Positions 1 to 12,003 of a DNA stretch of 64,000 bases are shown one piece after another. This DNA is from Entomortierella parvispora (Eukaryota; Mortierellomycota; Mortierellomycetes; Mortierellales; Mortierellaceae). Location of the stretch: contig OY752140.1 of the NCBI GenBank assembly GCA_963573315.1, positions 2,790,001-2,854,000 on the forward strand. The letters run 5' to 3'. Under the pieces are notes generated by a model. That model was not told where the DNA came from. It searched no databases and was given only the letters and a program-made list of their open reading frames with translations. Each line of letters opens with the position of its first letter. Position 1 is the stretch's first letter. Made by a program: the position numbers and the translations under genes.

Positions 1-2694
1 GTAACGTCTTGGGGACAGCGACTCTCAAGGTCAACGCCGACAATGGGCTATTGAGCTGATTCGAGAATGAAGCCATGATGGCATATTGCTTTTCGCCATT
101 CGCACCTCCCTCTTTTTTCCAGTGGATGTCCAGGTCGATTTGGAATCCGTTTTTACTAATTAAAACCGCTATAGTGGAAAGGTGAAGAGAGAATGCCATC
201 TTAGTCTCTACAAGAATAAACACATCCCTATTTCATATCTGTCCATTGCCTTTCAATGCTATACCAGATGCGGGCTCTGAGCTTTGAGTGGGACCCTCTC
301 CAGTGTTGGACACAAACTCGAATTCATCCAAACCAGTCGATAGGGACGGTGAGACAGCGGAAGGAGGAGACGGCGTAGCACTCTGAGACAAGGAGGGCCT
401 CTGTCGAGACAGCGCTGGGTTAGAGCTGACAGCGGTCGAAGAGGACGAACCGACAGACACTGGGTTAACACTTGTGATAGGCGACGAGAACATGTTATAA
501 GGGAGTGCCCCGCCTATTTTGATTACAATTCATTGCGAAATTGCAGGTTAATAATTTCGTCCGCCATGTCTCGCTGGTCAAAGATGCAGCTAAAGCCATT
601 TACCAGTTGCGGCAGTAGGGGTGGTTGGAGCACTGCTAAGAGCAGACGAAGACTGTCCTAGGCTAATGCTTCCTGCTGCACCCCACGCTGGTGGAGGTGG
701 GGTGTCATTGAAATTCAAGTTCAAAAGATCATCCATGAGGTTTCCTAGAGGCGCAACCGAGAATTAGCTATCGATCATAACGAAAACGCGATATCATCCC
801 ACAGAGCTATCACTAACCAGTGGTCTTTGGTGTGCTAGAGGACGAGTTTGATCCGTCCGATCCTTCTTCAATAAGGTCTATGAGAGAGGTCTCTTTTGTC
901 TTCTGCTTGGGAGTCGCTTGGCGTCCAATGCCGTTGTCACTATTGATTTCATCCCCTTCCTCACTTGGCAACGCAACCTTGATCAAATTGCCCTTCTTGA
1001 CTTGATCATATTGCTCGATAACGCTGTTGAGGATCTCGTTAAGCTTCAAGAGTTTCTCTACAGTCGGGTGGTCATTATTCAATGCAGGATCAGTATCCAC
1101 AGAGCAACACCCTCTCGTTTTTAGATAGTCATCTCTTGTGTTCTTACCCATGTTGTCTGGATCCTTATCTTCTGTGATGATGGATTCTACTCTAGGCTTT
1201 GCTGCTTTGCAGGTTCCCAACAGCTCCTATTGCATGGACCAAGGATGAATTAGCGTACTGCCAAATAAACGTGTTAGCACTACACTAGCAATAGTTCTTT
1301 ACTTACCTCAAAAATATCGCCACGCCCAATGATCTCTCCTGGTTTGACATCGTTCAGCATTTCGGTTAGAAGAGTCGCTTTTTGCATAAATTTGTCCAGC
1401 TCTACAGAGGCTTGCTCGGCATAATCTGGCTTTTGCTCCTGTTCCTATACCACGAAAAGAGATGAAAATAAATATCGGCAGAGAAAGAAAGGTCGTGGCC
1501 TGGCTAGTTTCCCCAAAGACAAGATAGCACAACTAAGCTTACATATCCCGTCATCTTCTTGACCAGTTCATTCGCTGCTCGAACGTCTTCTGGGCGTCCA
1601 CGCCGAATGAGCTCTTGCAATTTCTAAATGAGTACGTGGATAAAAAAAATATCCAGAGATATTAGTCTCGATTGCTACAAACTCTTCCAGAAAGATGAAC
1701 TCTGGCATGCCTAGTGCTTACAGCAGCTTGGGCAATACGATCCTCCTGCTCGAGTTCCGCAGCAGACTTTAATGACTAGATGCCATGATTGCAATAAAAG
1801 ATAAAAAACTATTAGGCCACCCCAACTCATTTTTTTTTCTTTTTTTGAACTATCCATAGAGACAATGATAGCTTACCGCCACAGGATTAAGGACAGCAGC
1901 GTTCGACTTTTTCATTGGTGGGAATCGATATCCCTTAAAGGCCAAAAGTCGATGCATGTCCCGGATATGGATCAGGTCCTCCTTGTAGCGTGAGGTTTTA
2001 CAAAGAGTGTGGTACCACTCCTGGATCAATTCCAAGACCCGATTCTGAACTGGGGTCGGGACTGTGAGGGGTCGTTCTGGGAATCGACGAACAAGAGAGT
2101 TCAGAAACTCTTTGGTGGCGATCTGAAGGTGGAATGGATATCCACAGTTTTTGACACAGTTGTCAAGAAGCTATCAGAGATAGTCGGCATGAATCAAAAA
2201 AGCACGATTGACGTTAGAAGGTCGAGTGGGCTTGATGATGCTACTGACATCCACCGTTAGCTTACAGTCAGCGCCAACATGCCAACATGCATATTCTTAT
2301 GGTTGACAAGACGGGCGATATAAATGGCCGCTTCCCGAGGTCTGTTTGGAGAGTATTCAAAGTCGAATTAATTGTCGCGTTCTTTTCACAGCAGCAGAAA
2401 CTCTTTTTGGAAGAAAATGCGCTGTTGGACTTGCGTGTTTTGTTTCTTTTCTTTGATGACATCGCAAATTTCCAGGTTTAGGGCCATATCAGGCTCGTAT
2501 CGTGTGGGGTCGCATGCCCGCTCTATAGGAACAGGTACATGTGGAGAGCAAAAAGTCGACGGATGAATAGAAGGATGTGGAGAATGTGAGCACAGGAAGA
2601 ACATGCAGATGAACGATTATCGCTCCATCACGATTTGCTCACCGATGTATGCCTCCAGGATGGACTTTTGTCTCCTTGGCTGGCCGTAGCTCAT
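1..2694 (-). CDS. GGA-type ARF-binding clathrin adaptor (VHS-GAT-hinge-GAE), C-terminus cut by window edge
   Basis: GGA adaptors bind GTP-ARF and cargo tails at the trans-Golgi and recruit clathrin for transport to endosomes. The gene starts at the ATG at 2694 (MSYGQPRRQKSILEAYI). A 52-nt first exon is spliced (donor at 2642) to ERACDPTRYEPDMALNLE, the start of the VHS domain. VHS exons continue through PREAAIYIARLVN (about 2340-2265) and the segment at 2035-1850 (ELIQEWYHTLCKTSRYKED). The GAT domain follows at about 1770-813, with LQELIRRGRPEDVRAANELV and a helix near 1220-1020. The hinge (about 813-240) is Ser/Thr/Pro-rich and carries a clathrin-box-like DDLLNLNF near 715. The gamma-adaptin ear starts near 170 (LISKNGFQIDLDIHW, then SFSNQLNSPLSALTLRVAVP) and runs off the left edge. 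The gene is split by many short introns and is divergent from the HD-domain gene at 3091. Domain order and sequence make the family call firm; which GGA paralogue it is cannot be told. Confidence 0.9.
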
Positions 2695-3090
2695 GGTGGA
2701 GGGATATAAGGGTTGTCAAGGGCGGAGTGGAAGAGAGAGGAAGAGAGAAAGAGGAAGAGAGAGAGAAGCGAAGAAGGACAAGCCTGTTGTGCATGCGGAC
2801 AGGGCGGGGATAGTCGATGGAACGAACAAAAAAAACGCCCTCCTGCTGGACGTGGACGTGCAAGAGACGGAACGCAAAGGCGCGCTTTCGGACGTGGCGG
2901 GTGCGCACAGCCACGGCACGTGACGCTGATCTTCTTTCTTTTTTTTCCGTTCGCATGCGAATCCACTTTGTTCAATCCTCATTCTCTCCTCCGCACTTCA
3001 CTCCCATCACGCGTGTCTCTTCTATCCCAGGACAGACCCGACAACCGCTCCAACAACAACTACACCAACAACCCCAACCCAAGTCGCACA
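2695..3090. promoter_or_regulatory. Bidirectional promoter between GGA and HD-domain nucleotidase
   Basis: These 396 bp separate two divergent start codons. They hold a purine-rich tract (about 2725-2780), an E-box CACGTG at 2917-2922 and a CT-rich stretch leading into the HD-domain gene start. No TATA box is obvious. That the E-box is used is inference. Confidence 0.5.
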
Positions 3091-4588
3091 ATGGACACAT
3101 TCTCACAGGAGGACTTTGCCGGATCGACAGACGTCTGTTCTTCGCCTGTTGTCAAGCTGCAGTACCATGGCGCAGTATATGACAACTCTATCCGTGTCTT
3201 GCCCGGCATCGACAACAAAGACCTGTACCGCGCCGCTCGGAGCCTGGCCAACTTTCCCAAAGACACGCCCATCTGTTTGCTCCGCCTTGACCACAAGGGC
3301 GAACTTGTCACCAACCCCAGAACTTTGATCGATGGCGAGTTGTTGGAGATCATGGAAGGCCACCCCGACGAACGTATGATAATGATATACCTCCCTCCAC
3401 GCCTACTCTGTTATTACACTTTTGACTGTTGTATTTTGGATCGAGCGTCCCTGAAGCTGATGGATTTCTCTGGACCCTCTCTTTCTTGTCGATGAACCTG
3501 ATTCTCCTCTCATAGCCAACGTCACCGCTCGCCAAACTGAACTCGACTCTGCGGCCCAAACTCCCACTGGATCGAACCGTGGTGTTCAGTTGCACTCTGT
3601 GAAGGGAACCCTTGAATTCCTGCATATCGTGGAGAAACTCAAGGTACCAAATATTCACAAACCTCATATTCTCACTTCAAGGAAAATGATTATTGTGAGG
3701 AACCTCAGTTTAACCTGAATTTCTGTTCTTTATTATTTTTATAGCGTACCAAGAGAACTGGATGGGTCAACAACAACATTAAGCCAGCAGAATCGATTGC
3801 AGATCACATGTACAGGATGGGAATCATGGCTATGCTGATTGACGAAAAGACTGCAGGCGTGAACAAGGATCGCTGCATCAAGATGGCTATCGTCCATGAC
3901 CTTGCAGAGAGCTTGGTGGTAAAGATCCCATTTCTTTGGGATTCAGAATGATTCGGATCTTTGAAATAGGATTTACTAACAGGGATATTTTCTTTCTTTT
4001 TTTTTTTTTTTTTTTTTTTGCACTTTATATATTAGGGCGATATCACTCCTTTTGATGGCGTGAGTGTCGAGGACAAGCACAGCCAGGAACGCGTACGTTT
4101 TCTCATTGTCCGAATTGCAAAAAAAAGTAACAACTAGTTCATCATCTAACCCGGGGGTGTTTTTTTCTGATTGTTTCACGTTCTGCAGAACGCTATGCAC
4201 CACCTTTGCCACGAGCTGCTAGGATGGTCAGCACAGGCACAGGAGATCTCTGGATTGTGGTCAGAGTACGAGGCCGCTGCATCTCCCGAGGCCCTTCTTG
4301 TCAAGGACTTCGATAAATTTGAGATGATCATGCAAGCACTGGAGTACGAGCAATGTAAGTGATACCTGCCCTCTTTCCCTCTCTCTGTGTGTTACCAATT
4401 ATAAAAGGGACGACCGTGTGGAACGAGTAGACTCGTAACTCATTTCTGTTTGAACGTTTTTAGCTGAGGATGTGACACTGGAAGACTTCTTTGCGGGAAC
4501 AAGAAATAAGTTTAAGCACCCTATGGTTACAGCCTGGGTGGATGAGCTCGAAGCTGAGAGAGCTCAGTCCCGTGCAATGAAGTCGTAG
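3091..4588 (+). CDS. HD-domain 5'-nucleotidase, HDDC2/YGK1 family, with N-terminal extension
   Basis: HDDC2-type enzymes are metal-dependent HD phosphohydrolases that dephosphorylate (deoxy)nucleoside monophosphates. Six exons are read from the ATG at 3091 to TAG at 4586-4588. The HD core starts after an intron at about 3643 with TLEFLHIVEKLKRTKRTGWV. It carries the metal ligands: His in ADHMYRMG, His-Asp in AIVHDLAESLVGDITP, and a later Asp in VKDFDKFEMIMQALEYEQ. All splice joins keep the family motifs in frame (KLK|RTKRTGW, ESLV|GDITP, QER|NAMHHL). Known family members are about 200 aa and begin close to the LEFLHIV helix. Here about 135 residues precede it, the first 95 forming a compact hydrophobic/charged segment (VVKLQYHGAVYDNSIRVLPG to LLEIMEGHPDE) that I do not recognise. 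A 23-nt T run lies in the intron at 3997-4019. Confidence 0.88.
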
Positions 4589-4844
4589 AGTATCTCTTGA
4601 ATAGATTTGCGGAATTTTTCTCCCTTAAGTGGAAACGTCCTATTATTTGATGTTTTTATTTGTTTTGGTTATTGAGAAAGTGCGTTGGTACAGAATATGG
4701 CAGAAATAATACACAATGTGGGGTCGAAAAGGGGTGGCAAACCGTCTACAACTAAAAGGGAGGAGGGACGAGTGGGGAATATATGTGCAAATCATGAATG
4801 GGCAGTTGTGTATGGCAAGAAAAAGGTGAATGGGCTGCTTTCCT

Positions 4845-7322
4845 TTAGGCAAAGTGAACCTCCGAGAATGGCAAGAAGGTTTGCTTGTCTTGGCTACTCT
4901 GCAGGTCAAGGTCAACCAGACGAGCCATCATGGACTCGTAGAGCCACTCTGTCATGTTTGCATCCTCTAACGAACTGGATGACTCGCTGGATCCTAGGTT
5001 AAGACTGAACAGAAGCTGCGCCAGACCAGTATCGCCCTCCACGTCGCCAGAAAGATCGATTGGGGTTTCGGCATGTCGCTGACTGGAAAGCACTTTCTGG
5101 GCCTCGACTTGCGCCCAGAGATCCTGCTGCATCTCCCACTCCAATGCCTCACCAATGCGTTTATCACCCTCATAGTCCTGAACAGTGGCAGGCGTGTCCT
5201 TATGGATGGTTGCAAGTCGACCTTGGTCTTCAGAGAGCTTGAACAGGTCCATAGAAGCACCAAGGAACGTCTGCATGAGCTCATACATGACTCCCTGCAT
5301 CAGCAAAGGGTTTCTCTCTTCCAACTTCAGCTCCTTGGGTGTCCGCTCAACATTCAACCAGGGGCGATCCCACATGTCGTCGTCCTTTGAATAGGAGGCC
5401 TTGGGACCAAACTGGAACTGATCCCCAAACCGCAACTCGGGGACAAGCGTCGTGTGGACAAAAACAGGGTTCTTATCCTTCCATGAGCTGCCACTGAGCG
5501 ACGACGAATTGGGCACATCCTTGTGATAGTTGGGAGTCAGGATAGGAGACTGGGGGCGAGCAGGCATGGAAAGCGTAAGGTTGCTCTTTCCGTTCGCATT
5601 AAGGGCTGAGCGAGTGAGGATCGAGGCAAGCAAGGACTGGTTTTCACTGGAGAGTACAGCTGTGGACTCGGTCATCTGAGGCGTAGATGTGTTGGCACTG
5701 GCGTTGGCGATGGTGGATTGTGCCAACTGCAATTTCATCGACTCCAGCTCTTCCTTGAGTCGTTTGTTTTCCTCTTGAACATAGGTCACGGCCTCACGCA
5801 AGTGTCGCGCCTCTGTCTTGTGCTGCTCCACTTGGCCCTCCAAGGTCCCAATGTATTCTAGAAACCACACGTAAAAGAGAAACATGAGTTTGGGGCACAT
5901 ATTTTCTATCTGACCATGCAACATGACGCCTTTCCATGGGCCACCACATCCCACTTCCTGTCCCCTCCTTTGCCTCCTTTTACTCCACTCACCCTTTCTC
6001 CTGACCCTGAAATTTCTTGCCGAAATCTTGTTTCGGAGTTGCCTGCGCTCCTTGGAGGTCATCTTCTTCAAATCAGTGGATGAAGGAATATCGTCCGTCT
6101 TGATACCTGGTTGCGTCTTCAATCCATGGGTCTTGCCCTCCTGCAGCTCCTCGCCATTCTCGGCATCTTCCATTTCTTCATCAGAGGCGTCCTCTTCCTT
6201 GATAGTCTCGGACTCTGGAGGAGGGGCGATCAGGTGCTTGGTCGACTCGAGCAGACGAGCCAGCGTGTCCTCAATCTCTTCTCGTGTAAGTTTGCCAGTG
6301 AATAGATGTGAAACCATGGGCGCCTGCATTTGTTGTTGTAAAAGGAACTGGAGGGTCTCTGCGGACAAGGTAGTGTTGGCGGGCGATGTCAATGTGGCCA
6401 AGGTCGGCTCTGACTCTGGAGCCGCAGCAGTCTTTGGCGTAGTCTTTTTAGGTGACGAGGCTCTTTCGGTCTTTTTGGGCGAAGAAGCTCGCTCCGTCTT
6501 TGCCTGTTTCCGTGCAGGTGATGTTGGCTCTGGGCTGGGCCTCTTGGTCGAGGTTGAGGATTTGGCAGCTGCAGCTTTAGAAGAGTCGATCAGAACAGCA
6601 ACTGGAATAAAATAATAAATGATTATGGTGGCGAAAAATAACAAACAAACAAACAAACAAGGGTCAGTAAGTTTCGCGTGCGGAGTTCACGGAGAGCGCA
6701 GTCGATAATACAGGAGTGGGAAATCTCTGGACTTACTCTGAGCAGTGGCGGTGGCTGCACTAGAAATAGAGCTGGTGTCGATGGGTGTGGCGGCGGCGGT
6801 GGGGGGGCTGCTGGAGGCAGTTGTTGTTGTTGTTGCAATAGAAGCGATGGCACCCACCACATCGGGAACAATGGTGGTGGTTGAAGGCGAGTTGACAAGA
6901 GTCAACAACGGGCTGCCACAAGGCTCAGAGGCAGCCTTGATACTGGATTGTGGTTGCAACTTTTGCCGTTGCTCTTCAAGAAGCTGCTGCTGTTGACGAA
7001 GCTGCTCCTGCTGTTGCAGGTTATGGGCAATGAGAACCTGGATATCATGCTGCTCTTGCTTGATCTGGACATTGGCGTCTAAAGGACTGATCGAGGTCGC
7101 TGTGGTCGCAGACTCGGAGGAGGCCTGAGAGATAGATGTGTCGATAGACTCCAGGGACTCGAAGGAGCCGAGAGAGGCAAGGTCGATAGCAGAAGCGCCG
7201 GTGGAGGAGTTCATATCCTCGCTGAAAAAGTAAGAGAACAGGTCATTGTTTGTGTCTGGGGTAGACCCGAGGAGGTCGAGCTCGAGAAAGTCGCCAAAGA
7301 GGGGATTGTTAGAGTCGGTCAT
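4845..7322 (-). CDS. bZIP transcription factor
   Basis: Three exons (7322-6737, 6601-5993, 5857-4845) give about 735 aa. Introns 6602-6736 and 5858-5992 have GTAAGT/GTGAGT donors and join in frame (AQ|IAVLI and RRK|EYIGTLE). The basic region is KKMTSKERRQLRNKISARNF plus RVRRK, with the conserved Asn and Arg of the N-x7-R/K pattern. A leucine zipper follows (EYIGTLEGQVEQHK, then LREAVTYVQEENKRLKEELE). Intron 2 falls exactly between basic region and zipper. The N-terminal half is acidic and Ser/Thr-rich with a Gln-rich coiled stretch (LQQQEQLRQQQQLLEEQ). A Lys/Ser-rich part holds a duplicated KKTERASSP, and an acidic patch precedes the basic region (KEEDASDEEMEDAENGE). It is likely a nuclear DNA-binding regulator; its targets cannot be told. 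It is convergent with the HD-domain gene, 256 bp apart. An in-frame ATG 8 codons upstream (7346) is an alternative start. Confidence 0.93.
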
Positions 7323-8063
7323 AATGCGCAATGGCGAATGGGGCAAGAGACTTTGACGAGATGCGGACTACAACAGTCAAAAGAAGAGTGTAGGTGAGGA
7401 GGAGAATGAAAGAGGGTGAGTGAAGGGGTGAAGGGGTGAAGGGGGAAATGTGCAATGTGCAAGGAAAGGAAAGAAGGGAAGAAAGGAAGAAGCGAAAGAA
7501 TCAACAACCTGCTGACAAAGGGCGAAACACACGCAGGAAACACACGGGCTGGGCCTGACTCCCCTTCCTTCTTGGCGTCGGCTGGCTGTCAATGCTGCTG
7601 CAACCACGACAATAACAATAACAACAATAATATCCCGTTGTCCTTCTGCTGCTCGCCACCTGGACCATGGGGCGCAGGCCACGGGACCAGCTCGCTTGTT
7701 CGCTCGATCATCCTTCTCTTTTCTTTTCTTTCCTTTCCTTTGAACTCTGTGGGTGGGATTTGTGGACAATGCACCGCCCCCTTCTCCCCCGACAGCCAGG
7801 GACCAGATCCAGGCACAGTCCCTTGATATAGCTATCTTGACTGTAATGTCCGCTACAGTATGACTTTCTGTGCCTCTCAAGCGTCATCTTTCTCAGTCTC
7901 GATGATGACATTCTTGCCCCAATGGTTCGGCATCCGCAGCCCCCTTGGGAGCCCGCTTTTTCGTTATTATTGGGATGCTGCATGCCCTCTCGAACCTTCT
8001 ATGAATCACGTGACTGCTGACGCGTCCTTTGTCGCACGTCACCTGATTTATTATTTTTTTCTT
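7323..8063. other. Intergenic region, promoter side of the bZIP gene
   Basis: No gene is recognised in these 741 bp. There is a G/A-rich tract just upstream of the bZIP start (about 7385-7500), CT-rich runs near 7710-7740, an AATAACAA repeat near 7610-7635, and a palindromic TCACGTGA at 8006-8013 that could be a bHLH (Cbf1/USF-like) site. The open frames here are low-complexity translations. Confidence 0.4.
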
Positions 8064-10703
8064 TTATTTTTTTGGCAGCAAGCTCGTCCTGATCCGGCCT
8101 TCGACCTTGGCCCGTTCCTCGTCCAATCTCGCTTGGATCAAAGCCAGTCGTCTGATCTTTACCTCGTCTGCTTCTTCCTCCGACAGCTCGTGTTCGAGTG
8201 TCATTGCTGCAAGGGAACGGGTCGTCAAGGAAAGATCAGCTCCTCCAAGTTTCTCGGGATTGGCGCTAATACTGGAGAATCTTGGATCGTGACCTCCCTC
8301 TGGTAAGCTCGTATTAGAAACAAAAGGTGTGTAGTTCGGACGAGGAGACATTACAGGTGGAGGGGGGATATAAAAGGAATTGGTACTAAGGACATTCTCT
8401 TGGATCGCCTGAGGGCTGCCTGGAGAACGACCGAAAGAAATGGGGCGTACAAAGCCATTGGAGTCGCGACCCTGACTGCTGTTTTGGGTGAAAATCCCAG
8501 CGCGAGAGCCCAGAGGACCTTCAGGGCCATCGGCGCTTCCTAGAGTTCGTCCACTATTGGGAGGAGTTAGTAGGGAAGAACCGTTATCATTGCTGTTGTT
8601 GTTGTAGTTGCTGTTGTTGTCGTGGACGATTGATTGGGGTTGTTGACTATCGACTATGACCGCGATCCCTTGAGGACTACGTGGCTGTGATCCCGGGTTG
8701 GTCCAGTAAGGCGAGGGAGCTTTCAAGTCGGGGGAGGAGGCGCCGAAGCTTGTCTCTGATAAAAGTGTCGCCGATGTCAATGTGTCTGTAACCGAGGGAG
8801 ATGGCGGTGAACCGCTGCCCGGTTGCGTGTTTTGGTGGGAAGTTGGAGCTGTAGGCACCATGATGATGGATCTTGGTGTAAACGATACCGACGATGGAGT
8901 GCTGTCTTCAGCGTCCTTTTCGTTTTCTTCTCTATCCACCTGCCTGCTGATCCGCTGGAGGTCGCCCTGCGTGAGTTGGGGTGAAAGGCGATGGCGGCGA
9001 TTGGCCGAAAGAGAACTGATCACTGGCATAGCCATGAGGGAATCCCCAACCTCTCCCTGTCCTCCTCCTCCTCCCCTTTCTCGTCGTGGATAATCTTCTT
9101 CTCGATCTTCTGCATCATACTCTGAGCCATCCCGACTGTCATAATTCTTATCGAGGCCATTTCTTCTCTTTCTTCGTCGGTAAAAAAGAAACCCGGCGAT
9201 CGAAAGCAACACCACAGCCGCACCACACACTCCGCCAGCAATTGCGCCCACGTTCGACGACGATTTGGCTTCTTCTCGGAAATGGTTGGTCCATTGGTCC
9301 AGTTTGACGTTGTAGATGAGAGGTGTGGAGTTCATTACAGTCGAACTGTTATCACCTAGATGTTTTACAAGTAAAGAAAAAGAAGATTGAATGGTGTGAA
9401 CTCACTTGCACATTTGAGTCTACCTGTGTTGCATCTTGATCAAGCAGACTCATACCTCCCCACGCAACAAAGTAGTCACCAGAGACTGCACAGGCCATGC
9501 CCCGACGCGGAGAGACTGAGGGTGTTCCTTGAGTCCAAGCCATGGTGGCGACATCAAGGATATAAATTCCTCCCTTAGGGACATTCTTAGCTGATACACC
9601 GCCGAAAAGCACCATCTTTGATCCGTTGTAAACTACAAACATGGGTAAACAAGGGTAAACCCGTAAACAACTTTTTACAAGAAGAAAACAACAGGGGGGT
9701 GGTAAACAACACGCGGTTTCTTAAGAAAAACAAAAAAACTTACTCGGAACCATGCAGTGAGCATTGAGATCTCCAGGCGACGATCCCGTCGCATTCTATG
9801 AAGAAGAGGAGGGAAAAACCAGACGTGGTATGAGGATCGATTTCAGGTCTGGAAACCAACTGCCAGAGCCTTCTCTGTTGTGAATCATCTCGAGGCGATA
9901 TTGCGTACAATGAGGGTCCATTTCGCAGTCGAGGGTGAGAACGTGTACATGTACGGACTTGGCGACTGCGTGGTGGTCACCGTTCCTCCATAGAGGAGCA
10001 TGCTGTTCAGGACTGTCGACCACACCATGGAAAAATAAGACACCGCCACGGGCATGGGCGTCCCTGGCATCGGTAACGTCGTTAGGCCCTTGGTGATAGG
10101 GTTATAGACAAACATGGATCGAGGTCCATTCACTGTCGTGGCATTGGCTCCATTGGGGATATAGATATTGCCGGATCCTGGATCAGTCAAGGCAACCAGG
10201 CCATTCATTTTGTTGATCCCGACCGGGTTGGGTATAGGCGATTCCCACGTCTGTGACTGAAGGTTGAAAGTGGAGATGCTGCCCCCGACTACATCTGTGT
10301 TGTTCCAAAAGATTAATTGTTGTCGATCCTGACTCAAAGTCGCCGATTGAAAGACCTCTTCGGGTGAGACGTTTTTGTCCTCGCCCGTGGGCATGGATAA
10401 CCAACTCGGGTTGCTGTCCATCCAGGGCGTTGTCAGGTCGAGGCTGACGAATTGGTTGATGGTCGAAAAAATATTGCCGAGGACCCGATTTCCTCCTTGG
10501 ATATAGAGTGTCTTTTCATCCACAGATAAATATTGGGGGCATCGGACCGGTACTGGGGTCTGCTGGGCATAGACGAAAGAAAAGGAAGAAGAGGAAGAAG
10601 AAAGAGAGGAGATGAGGGTGTTGAAAGTGGGGAAGAGTAGGATAGAAAGGGTCAGAGATGACCTGGAGGGTTTCCAGCGAGTTTGAAAGTGTGGAGGCGA
10701 CAT
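8064..10703 (-). CDS. Kelch-repeat single-pass membrane protein (galactose-oxidase-like beta-propeller)
   Basis: The protein starts at the ATG at 10703 with a signal-peptide-like N-terminus: basic MSPPHFQTRWKPSRSS, then a hydrophobic/serine stretch ending near VYAQQ. A kelch beta-propeller follows, with repeated turn motifs LYIQGGN, LLYGGTV, MVLFGG and VAWGG separated by Trp-containing strands (TWESP, AKWTLIV, AWTQGTP, DQWTNHF). Introns interrupt the propeller around 9900-9805, 9743-9636 and 9410-9340. After the propeller comes a transmembrane helix, GAIAGGVCGAAVVLLSIAGF plus LFY, followed by RRRKRR as stop-transfer, then about 300 residues of Ser/Pro/Asn-rich cytoplasmic tail. The tail ends in a charged helix (LEHELSEEEADEVKIRRLAL) and LLPKK. 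Topology suggests an extracellular or lumenal propeller. Such proteins are common in Mortierella-like fungi; ligand and partner are unknown. No catalytic galactose-oxidase copper site can be assigned. Confidence 0.82.
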
Positions 10704-12003
10704 CTCGCTTTCTGTGGTAAAGGAAGAAGAAAAAAAAACAGGGGGACAGAACTCCCAGCACTGAAGGTGCTGGCAGGGATTGTGTGAAGGAGGAAGGCGA
10801 AGAAACGAGGAAGGGAACCAATATTAAAAATGGATCCCGCCTCTTTTTTCTGCGTTTCGTTTTACCAAGTCCCTCGCCCTCCCACTGTCATCCTTTAGCA
10901 ATGGGTTGTGGGCCATGCGGCCAAAAGAGATGTTGACAGTCAGCAACCAAAGAAAAAGCCATGGTCTGGAGCCAAAAAAAAAAAAAAACAGAAAGCAAAC
11001 ACACAAAGAAAAGAGTGAGCGTTGCACGAAGAAACATACTCTTGAAGTGAATTCGACAGCCGACAACATCGGGCTTGAGACTCTGGCCATCTTGCTACTC
11101 GTGGTCGCAGGCTTTCATAAAAGATTCAACGACAAGTCATGAAGAAGAATGAGGTATGCAGCGGAATGGGAGGTCATAACGAATGACGGGAAGGAGCTGG
11201 ACTCAAACGCAAAATAACCTGCACACGACTCAATTGTTCCACTCCTTTTTGTCCCGCAAGGCCATTGACACCTGTGAGTTTTGCTTTCCACTTTGCCATC
11301 TGCTGCATACTGCAGGCACACACAGGTTTTGATCACTCGTATTGTCCAAATAAGGTTTGTTTATGAATGGAGCTTCCCTCTCTTTCGCTCACAGGATGGT
11401 CCTTTTGGGGCAAGGCTGATTGACAATTTTTCCATGCATCGCCTTACCAGCCCCACTCTTTGCCCGCCCTTTGAACACAACACAGCAGTTGAGCTATTTT
11501 AACGTTTTCGGTTTTTGGACCCAGCTTCAGAATGAAAGCCGCCAGAAGGGCGCCAACCTCTCCTCTCCTTCGCCTTTGCTCGAATCGATTCATCTTCACG
11601 AATAGCAAGACAGAAACTGTCAGTTTGCACCTCCATATGAGGGTTTGCACGTAGCACCCACGGCTTTGCCTTTTAACCCCCCATGCCTCGCCCATGGACA
11701 CGACGAGCAATTGAAGCAGAACTTAAAGGGTCTTGTGCGCCAATAGACATGGACAGAAATCCCCACGTGGTGTTATGTATGTGGACTACAAAACATCCGG
11801 ACATGCTGTTCTTCGGCACAGCGGCTGTCTGCGAGAAAAGAAAAGGGGGTTTCGACACGCGCCAGCACGCGCCACCAAATTACGTTTTTATTTTTTTTTT
11901 TTTTTGCTGTGTTTTTTGCCACCAAATTATTGTTGTCATCATCATAAGAGAGGGAAAGAAAGGGCATCAAAGTCATGAGAATCGTTAAAGTTCGTTAAAG
12001 TTC
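10704..12003. other. Long intergenic region, no gene recognised
   Basis: This 1.3 kb lies between the start of the kelch gene and the stop of the disordered-protein gene. It holds the kelch promoter and the 3' flank of its neighbour. Visible content is a poly-A run (10975-10988), a poly-T run near 11888-11903, CT-rich tracts and short unconvincing open frames. I saw no tRNA A/B boxes or other RNA gene. Confidence 0.4.

Noticed and set aside
2713-3090. An N-terminal extension of the HD-domain protein upstream of 3091
   Set aside because: The frame is open but encodes Arg/Glu and Cys/Gly low-complexity sequence from the purine-rich promoter. The ATG at 3091 has a good context (CGCACAATGG).
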